A stretch of 18,503 nt of DNA, taken from positions 1 to 18,503 of the forward strand of contig JASLOY010000014.1 in NCBI GenBank assembly GCA_030745255.1. Direction: 5' to 3'. A program made the translations under genes and the position numbers. The notes beneath the pieces are model-generated. The model did not search any database, was not told the origin of the DNA, and saw nothing but the letters and a program-made list of their open reading frames with translations. Shown here piece after piece: positions 13,512 to 18,503 of the stretch; within the stretch, counting starts at the first letter, position 1, and every line of letters begins with the position of its first letter. The stretch is from Vicinamibacterales bacterium. Its GTDB lineage: Bacteria > Acidobacteriota > Vicinamibacteria > Vicinamibacterales > UBA8438.

Positions 13512-14326
13512 CTCACTACGTGACACCTGACGCACACGACACGATCAACGTAGCAAGCCTGTTCAACCTGACCGGCAAGATTGCGCTGGTAACCGGGGGA
13601 TCCCGCGGCATCGGCAAGATGATCGCCGAGGGCTACCTGCAGGCGGGCGCGACGGTGTACATCTCGTCGCGCAAGGCGGCGGTCTGCGACCAAGTGGCGA
13701 CGGAGCTGTCGGCGGCTGGCCCCTGCCATTCGCTACCGGCCGACGTTGCTGACGACAACGACCGGGCGCGGCTTGTCGCCGAGCTCGGTGAACGAACCGA
13801 CCGGCTCGACATCCTTGTGAACAATGCCGGCGCCGCCTGGGGCGCCGACTACTCGGACTTTCCGGCGAGCGGGTTTCGCAAGGTGCTCGAGCTGAACGTC
13901 ACGGCGCTCTTCTTCCTGACGCGCGACCTGACGCCGCTGCTCGCAACGGCGGCCAGCCCTGACGACCCGGCCCGCGTCATCAACATCGGCTCGATGGACG
14001 GCATCAAGGTGCCCACCGTCCTCGAGACCGGCACCTTTCCGTACTCGGCGAGCAAGGCGGCGGTGCACCACATGACCAGAACGCTCGCGGTCGAGTTGGC
14101 GCCCCGTGACATCACCGTCAACGCGATCGCCCCAGGGTTTTTCGAGAGCAAGATGACCGAGGCCTCGCTGGAACGATACCGCGACAACATCGAGCAGAAC
14201 TGCCCGCTGGGTCGAATCGGGCGACCGGAGGAAATGGCTGGAGTGGCGATTTACCTGGCCTCGCGCGCTGGCGCCTACACCAACGGAGCGGTGATTCCGG
14301 TCGACGGCGGGACGTGCGTAGCGTGA
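13508..14326 (+). CDS. Short-chain dehydrogenase/reductase (classical SDR)
   Basis: From GTG at 13508 the protein has 272 residues; GTG at 13520 is an alternative start giving four residues fewer. Both precede the folded region beginning NLTGKIALVTGG. The first start overlaps the PIN stop (GTGA), so the gene may once have been translationally coupled to it. SDR motifs are complete: TGGSRGIG (29-36), NNAGAAWG (105-112), Asn130, Ser162 in IGSMDG, Tyr179 and Lys183 in YSASK. PADVAD (77-82) is the usual adenine-contact region. ISSRKAAVC after the second strand suggests NADP preference. Sequence style is that of 3-oxoacyl reductase-like SDRs. The CoA ligase gene follows 145 bases downstream with repeat copy D between, so a shared acid-degradation role is plausible. 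Confidence 0.93.
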   Translation: MTHYVTPDAHDTINVASLFNLTGKIALVTGGSRGIGKMIAEGYLQAGATVYISSRKAAVCDQVATELSAAGPCHSLPADVADDNDRARLVAELGERTDRLDILVNNAGAAWGADYSDFPASGFRKVLELNVTALFFLTRDLTPLLATAASPDDPARVINIGSMDGIKVPTVLETGTFPYSASKAAVHHMTRTLAVELAPRDITVNAIAPGFFESKMTEASLERYRDNIEQNCPLGRIGRPEEMAGVAIYLASRAGAYTNGAVIPVDGGTCVA

Positions 14327-14329
14327 GCT

Positions 14330-14389
14330 CCAAGAAGTCAGAAGGCAGGAGGCAGGAGGCAGAAGAAAGCTGGACGGCATCGCCAGCTT
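14330..14389 (+). repeat. Post-stop heptamer repeat plus hairpin, copy D
   Basis: It begins three bases after the SDR TGA with CCAAGAAGTCAGAAGGCAG, identical for 19 bases to copy A. It then runs through GGAGGCA heptamers. It ends in a perfect 7-bp hairpin AAGCTGG (14367-14373)/CCAGCTT (14383-14389) with a 9-base loop. The loop-side core GGACGGCATCGCCAG corresponds to that of A and C. It lies between two genes on the same strand, so it is not simply a feature of convergent gene ends. Confidence 0.8.
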
Positions 14390-14471
14390 CAGTTTCACCG
14401 GAGGCTGGCATACGCTATAGCGCACGCTCAGCCTTCGGCGGATCGCCGGGCAGGCAGTCGCGGAGACGACG

Positions 14472-16049
14472 ATGATCTATCGCAGCCCCTACCCTGATGT
14501 CGACATCCCGAATGTGTCGCTGCAGGACCACCTGTTCGAGCACGCCGAGAAATACAGGGACAAAGCGGCGCTGATTGATGGACCGACCGGCCGCCCGATC
14601 ACCTACGGGCAACTGGTCGCCGCCGTCCGGGCAACGGCGGCCGGACTAGCGGCACGGGGGTTCGCCAAGGGCGACGTGCTTGCGATCTACAGCCCGAACG
14701 TGCCGGAGTACGCCGTCGCGTTCCTCGGCGTCGCCACTGCGGGCGGCGCGAACACGACAGTCAACCCCCTCTACACGACCGACGAGCTGAAACGGCAGCT
14801 GCTCGACTCCGAAGCGAAATTCCTGGTCACGATTCCGCAGTTTCTGGACAAGGCGACCGCGGGGGCGGCCGGCACGTCCGTCGAGGAGATCTTCGTGTTC
14901 GGAGAGGCGGAAGGGGCCACGCCGTTCGGCGCGTTGATGACAGGGGGCGACGAGCCACCCGTCGTCGACATCGACCCGAACGTGGATGTGGTTGCGCTGC
15001 CCTACTCGAGCGGCACGACCGGGTTGCCGAAAGGGGTCATGCTGACCCACCGAAACCTGGTCGCGAATCTGTGCCAGACCCACCTGGTCGAGCAGCTGTC
15101 AGATCAGGAGGTCTTGATCGGTATCCTGCCCTTCTACCACATCTACGGCATGGTCGTGATCATGAGCGGCGCCATCCGCGCCGGCGGCACCATCGTGACG
15201 ATGCCGCGGTTCGACCTCGAGCAGTTCCTCGAGCTGCTCCAGAAACATGGCGTGACGATGGCCTACCTCGTGCCGCCAATCGTGCTCGCGCTGGCCAAAC
15301 ACCCGGTGGTCGACAACTATGACCTGTCGAAGCTGCGAAACATCCTCTCGGGTGCGGCACCGCTGCCGGAACCGGTGGCCCGAGCCTGCATCGAGCGGCA
15401 CGGCGTCATCCTCCGCCAGGGCTACGGGCTGACCGAAACCAGCCCCGTCACCCACGCCAACGGCAAAGACCGCAAGATCAAGCACGCCTCGGTCGGCTTC
15501 GCGATACCCAGCACCGAGTACCGCGTCATCGATCTCGGCACCGAGACCGACGCGGACGCCGGCCAGCCCGGCGAGGTGTGGATACGAGGTCCGCAAGTAA
15601 TGAAGGGCTATCTGAAGAATCCCCGGGCCACCAGCGACATGATCGACGAGGACGGTTGGCTGCATTCGGGAGATATCGGCTATGCGGACGACGACGGCTA
15701 TCTGTTCGTGGTCGACCGTGTGAAAGAGCTGATCAAATACAAGGGCATGCAGGTGGCGCCAGCCGAGCTCGAAGGCGTGATTCAGGCGCACCCGGCGGTG
15801 GCCGACGCCGCAGTCATACCGGTCCCGGTGCTCGAGGTCGGCGAGATACCGAAAGCATTTGTCGTGCTGAAGCCCGATGCCCGGGCCACGGCCGAGGAGA
15901 TCATGGCGCACGTGGCCGCCAGTGTCGCGCCGCACAAGAAAGTGCGGCAAGTCGAGTTCATCGACGCCATCCCGAAGGTGCCGTCAGGGAAGATCCTGCG
16001 ACGCGAGCTCCGGGAACGGGACCGCGCCGCCCGTGAGGGTGGCACCTGA
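14472..16049 (+). CDS. AMP-forming acyl-CoA ligase (4-coumarate-CoA ligase-like)
   Basis: A 525-residue ANL-superfamily enzyme that adenylates a carboxylic acid with ATP and transfers it to CoA. Motifs are complete: the P-loop SSGTTGLPKG (179-188), GYGLTET (317-323), Asp401 in HSGDIGY, Arg416 in VDRVKELIKYKG and the catalytic Lys507 in PSGKILRREL. Length and motifs fit 4-coumarate-CoA ligase-like and medium-chain acyl-CoA ligases. ATG at 14472 has GGAGA at 14462-14466. An exact 10-bp palindrome CGCTATAGCG (14413-14422) upstream contains a possible -10. The protein probably supplies acyl-CoA substrates for the dehydrogenases and thiolase elsewhere in the window. Substrate not predictable. Confidence 0.94.
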   Translation: MIYRSPYPDVDIPNVSLQDHLFEHAEKYRDKAALIDGPTGRPITYGQLVAAVRATAAGLAARGFAKGDVLAIYSPNVPEYAVAFLGVATAGGANTTVNPLYTTDELKRQLLDSEAKFLVTIPQFLDKATAGAAGTSVEEIFVFGEAEGATPFGALMTGGDEPPVVDIDPNVDVVALPYSSGTTGLPKGVMLTHRNLVANLCQTHLVEQLSDQEVLIGILPFYHIYGMVVIMSGAIRAGGTIVTMPRFDLEQFLELLQKHGVTMAYLVPPIVLALAKHPVVDNYDLSKLRNILSGAAPLPEPVARACIERHGVILRQGYGLTETSPVTHANGKDRKIKHASVGFAIPSTEYRVIDLGTETDADAGQPGEVWIRGPQVMKGYLKNPRATSDMIDEDGWLHSGDIGYADDDGYLFVVDRVKELIKYKGMQVAPAELEGVIQAHPAVADAAVIPVPVLEVGEIPKAFVVLKPDARATAEEIMAHVAASVAPHKKVRQVEFIDAIPKVPSGKILRRELRERDRAAREGGT

Positions 16050-16075
16050 AGCGAGGCCGCACGAGATTGCGCGGC

Positions 16076-16109
16076 CCGCCTGGGCGGCGTGAGCCTGTGG
16101 GGCCCCACA
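16076..16109. terminator. Two palindromes between convergent genes, likely bidirectional terminator
   Basis: CCGCC-TG-GGCGG (16076-16087) and the perfect 14-base palindrome TGTGGGGCCCCACA (16096-16109) lie in the 106-base gap between the convergent ligase and PQQ dehydrogenase stops. Neither is followed by a T-run, so classical intrinsic termination is uncertain. The position favours a role in stopping transcription from both sides. Confidence 0.4.
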
Positions 16110-16155
16110 AGCGACCGCGGGCGTTCAGGACGCAGCCCCCCCGTCCAGGCAGGCC

Positions 16156-18132
16156 CTATTCCGGCAGCCGATACGCCAGCAGCTCTCCCGCCTGACCGCC
16201 GCCGCTGGCAGCGGTGACGATGTACTGCTGCCCCTCGTGCATGTAGGTCATCGGCGACCCGGACACCGGCGCCGGCATGTAGACTTCCCCGACTTCCTCT
16301 CCGGTCGCCTTGTCGTAGGCACGCAGCATCGCGCCGCGCTCGCCCGATGGCGTCGTGAAGGTCCCGCCCTCGCCCGCGATCACCAATGTCTTGGTGATGA
16401 GCGTGCCCACGCGGCCCTGCCGACCGGTGCGGGGTATGTCGACACCCTGCAGGTCGGGGTGCTCCCGCACGTTGTCAGGTGTCTCGCCGTGGGCTATCTG
16501 CCAGAGGATGTCGCCAGTCTTGAGGTCGATCGCGCTGATGCGGCCCCAGGGCGGCTTGACCAGCGGCAGCCCGCGGATGGTGAGCGAGCGGTCGCGGGGG
16601 GCCACCCCCGGCGGATTCCCGCGGATGAAGTCCATATCCGACCGCTCGGGGTCGTTCACCAGCCCCAATGAGACCATCGAGGTGAAAGAGAACTGATAGA
16701 AAATGCCGGTCTCCGGGTCGACCGAGCCGCCAGGCCAGTTGGTGCCGCCGCCGGTCGACGGCAACATCAACGTGCCGTAGTAGCCATTCGGGTCGGCCAC
16801 CACCGGCGGGGTGAAGATGGGTCCCATCCGGAAGTTTGACACGCGCTCGAGCGCCTCGGCCCGTAGCGCCGGTGTGAAGTCGATGAGGTCGTCCACACTC
16901 ACGCCCTGCCGGTCGTAGGCGGGGGGCTTGGTCGGAAACGGCTGTGTCAGCGCCAGTAGCTCACCCGGCACGTCGGACGCCTCCATGGGGCGCTCCTCGA
17001 TCGGCCAGATCGGCTCGCCGGTTTCCCGGTCGAGCACGTAGAGCCACGCCTGCTTGCTCGGCTGCGCGATGACCTTGGTGATTCCCGGACGCCCCTCGAT
17101 CTCGACATCGACCAGCACCGGCGCGCACGGGAAGTCCCAGTCCCAGACGTCGTGGTGGATGACCTGGTAGTGCCACTGGCGCTGCCCGGTTTCGAGATCC
17201 ACGGCCACGATGCTGTCCGAGAACAGATTGTCCCCGTGCCGGTGGCCGCCGTAGTAGTCGTTGGTCGGCATCTCGGTGGGGAGATAGACCATGCCGAGCT
17301 CCAGGTCGACGCTGATCTGCCCCCACACTCCGGTGTTCCCGGTGTAGCGCCACGACTCGTTCAGCCAGGTGTCGTTGCCGAACTCGTCGCCGCCGGGAAC
17401 CGTGTGGAAGATCCACTTCCGCTCACCCGTGTCGGCGTCGAAGCCACGGATATGCCCCTTGGTGTTCCGCATCGACTCGGGCGCACTCCCGGGGATATGG
17501 GCGGCCCCGATGACGATCGTGTCGCCGGCCACCAGCGGCGTCGCGTGGAGCCCGATCGAGCCAGATAACGGGTCGATCTCCTGATCCATGTTCAGCATGA
17601 GATCGACGATGCCATTGGTGCCGAAACTCGAGATGCGCTGCCCCGTAGCGGCGTCGAGCGCAATCATCCGGTAGCCGGGAGTGACGTAGATGATCTGGCC
17701 ATTTGCGCCGTCGTCGCGATACGCCAGCCCACGGCCGGACAGTCGGCGTGGCGCTTCCTCGGCGCGCGGCCCCTCGTCGAGCCGGTGCATCCACAGATAC
17801 TCGCCGGTGCCGGCATCGACGGCGACCACGGAGCGCCGGGTACCCACCGTGGAGTAGACCACGCCACCGACCATGAGCGGCGTCGACTGGAAGTTGAACT
17901 CCGGCGTGGGACCGAAGTTGTCGGTCTTCATGCGCCACACCAGCTCGAGCTCGTTGAAGTTGTCGGCGTTGATCTGATCGAGCGGCGAGTAGCGCGTGTT
18001 GGCCTCGTCCCCGCCGTAGTGCCGCCACTCCCCGTCCTGCGCGCCCTGCTGCGCGGCCGCCCCCGTTGTCATCGAGAGGAAGACCAGCGCCCCCAGACAG
18101 CCCCGCATTGTGAAACGACTATTGGATCTCAT
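16156..18132 (-). CDS. PQQ-dependent dehydrogenase, glucose-dehydrogenase type, periplasmic
   Basis: I choose ATG at 18130-18132, preceded by GAGGGG, giving 658 residues. A signal peptide runs to about residue 27 (VFLSMTTGAAA). The rest is an eight-bladed quinoprotein propeller with repeated tryptophan-docking motifs (for example AVDAGTGEYLWMHRL, AVDLETGQRQWHYQ, AIDLKTGDILWQI). Asp331 in HDVWDWDFP and Lys360 in QPSKQAWLYVLDR match the catalytic Asp and Lys blocks of glucose-type enzymes. There is no vicinal Cys pair and no CxxCH haem motif, so it is not a typical alcohol dehydrogenase or quinohaemoprotein. There is also no N-terminal membrane domain like Gcd. It would oxidise a sugar or other alcohol in the periplasm; the electron acceptor is unknown. 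A lactonase gene lies directly upstream on the same strand. Confidence 0.93.
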   Translation of the reverse strand: MRSNSRFTMRGCLGALVFLSMTTGAAAQQGAQDGEWRHYGGDEANTRYSPLDQINADNFNELELVWRMKTDNFGPTPEFNFQSTPLMVGGVVYSTVGTRRSVVAVDAGTGEYLWMHRLDEGPRAEEAPRRLSGRGLAYRDDGANGQIIYVTPGYRMIALDAATGQRISSFGTNGIVDLMLNMDQEIDPLSGSIGLHATPLVAGDTIVIGAAHIPGSAPESMRNTKGHIRGFDADTGERKWIFHTVPGGDEFGNDTWLNESWRYTGNTGVWGQISVDLELGMVYLPTEMPTNDYYGGHRHGDNLFSDSIVAVDLETGQRQWHYQVIHHDVWDWDFPCAPVLVDVEIEGRPGITKVIAQPSKQAWLYVLDRETGEPIWPIEERPMEASDVPGELLALTQPFPTKPPAYDRQGVSVDDLIDFTPALRAEALERVSNFRMGPIFTPPVVADPNGYYGTLMLPSTGGGTNWPGGSVDPETGIFYQFSFTSMVSLGLVNDPERSDMDFIRGNPPGVAPRDRSLTIRGLPLVKPPWGRISAIDLKTGDILWQIAHGETPDNVREHPDLQGVDIPRTGRQGRVGTLITKTLVIAGEGGTFTTPSGERGAMLRAYDKATGEEVGEVYMPAPVSGSPMTYMHEGQQYIVTAASGGGQAGELLAYRLPE

Positions 18133-18175
18133 GTCCCCCCCCTCGATCACATCAATCGTCGCTCAGCGCAAACCC

Positions 18176-18215
18176 GAGGCAGGGCCTCCTCCTGCCTTCT
18201 GGCTTCTGACTTCTT
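18176..18215 (-). repeat. Post-stop heptamer repeat plus hairpin, copy E
   Basis: On the minus strand it follows the lactonase TAG after the 10-base palindrome CGAGCGCTCG (18216-18225). It begins AAGAAGTCAGAAGCCAGAAG and ends in a hairpin GAGGC (18176-18180)/GCCTC (18184-18188) with a 3-base loop. It lies between the lactonase and PQQ dehydrogenase genes. The hairpin sequence differs from A, C and D although the layout is the same. Confidence 0.7.
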
Positions 18216-18225
18216 CGAGCGCTCG

Positions 18226-18503
18226 CTACGGGATCTCCCCCCCCGTGCTCAATCGGATGCGATAGAGCCCGGTGCGACCCGTCATATACAAGGTATTGCC
18301 ATCGTCGCCCCACCCGGCATTGGCCGGCACTTCGTCCGGCTGAATCGAGCCCAGGTGTGTGCCATCGGGGCTGATCACCCAGATGCCTCCCGGCCCACTG
18401 GCGAATAGGTTGCCGTTGCGGTCGATCGTCATGCCGTCGGCCGCCCCGGGGGCGTCCTCGTTGGCGTCGTTGAACTTCCGCCCGGGACCAAGCGTGCCGT
18501 CAT
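18226..18503 (-). CDS. SMP-30/gluconolactonase family protein (C-terminal part)
   Basis: The frame is open from the window end to TAG at 18226-18228, giving the last 92 or so residues; the start lies outside. The sequence GRKFNDANEDAPGAADGMTID followed by RNGNLFASGPGGIWVISPDG is the typical propeller motif of SMP-30/gluconolactonase/LRE proteins. It carries the Asn and Asp positions that bind the metal (NDAN, ADGM). GNTLYMTGRTGLYRIRL is the closing blade. These enzymes open sugar lactones to the acid. It lies about 94 bases upstream of a PQQ glucose-type dehydrogenase, whose product is usually a lactone, so the two may act in sequence. Whether this copy is exported cannot be told without its N-terminus. 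Confidence 0.88.
   Translation of the reverse strand, partial: DGTLGPGRKFNDANEDAPGAADGMTIDRNGNLFASGPGGIWVISPDGTHLGSIQPDEVPANAGWGDDGNTLYMTGRTGLYRIRLSTGGEIP

Overview
This is a GC-rich stretch of bacterial chromosome, densely packed with genes on both strands and with mostly short gaps. I see no RNA genes, CRISPR array or complete mobile element. The gene mix (many short-chain dehydrogenases, acyl-CoA enzymes, a PQQ dehydrogenase, an SMP-30 lactonase, exported hydrolases) and the dispersed heptamer repeats suggest a free-living heterotroph. An Acidobacteriota-like (Vicinamibacteria-type) source is my low-confidence guess; no marker gene in the window settles it.

Layout. 1-2624 (+): the end of an ACAD10/11-type acyl-CoA dehydrogenase, a thiolase and an aminoglycoside-phosphotransferase-fold kinase, tightly packed as one operon. 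2697-3862 (-): a short-chain dehydrogenase (SDR) followed by a small four-helix membrane protein. 4057-5634: a Tat-exported dienelactone-hydrolase-like enzyme divergent from a carboxymuconolactone-decarboxylase (CMD) family protein. 5661-6965 (-): a secreted M20 amidohydrolase. 7134-8770: an acyl-CoA dehydrogenase with an altered active-site motif, divergent from a PcaC-like decarboxylase. 8821-10841: a UMF1-type MFS transporter divergent from a histidine phosphatase. 10943-13153 (+): a membrane-anchored cupin and a lipoprotein carboxylesterase. 13161-14326 (+): a PIN-domain remnant and an SDR. 14472-16049 (+): an AMP-forming acyl-CoA ligase. 16156-18503 (-): an SMP-30 lactonase (cut by the window end) and a glucose-dehydrogenase-type PQQ enzyme.

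How the genes may work together. Several steps of acid activation and beta-oxidation are present: CoA ligase, acyl-CoA dehydrogenases, SDRs and thiolase. The left operon pairs an ACAD10/11-type dehydrogenase with a separate APH-fold kinase. That is the two-part chemistry known for 4-hydroxyacyl-CoA breakdown (mammalian ACAD10/11, bacterial levulinate pathway). The right end pairs a periplasmic PQQ sugar or alcohol dehydrogenase with a lactonase that could open its product.

The most unusual non-coding signal is a family of five elements. Each begins within about 10 bases after a stop codon, always in the same orientation relative to that gene. The sense strand is a purine-rich heptamer run (GAAGGCA-like), followed in four of the five copies by a hairpin. 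A second dispersed palindromic element occurs twice (about 3945-4010 and 7039-7112), and the second copy sits inside an 18-bp perfect inverted repeat.
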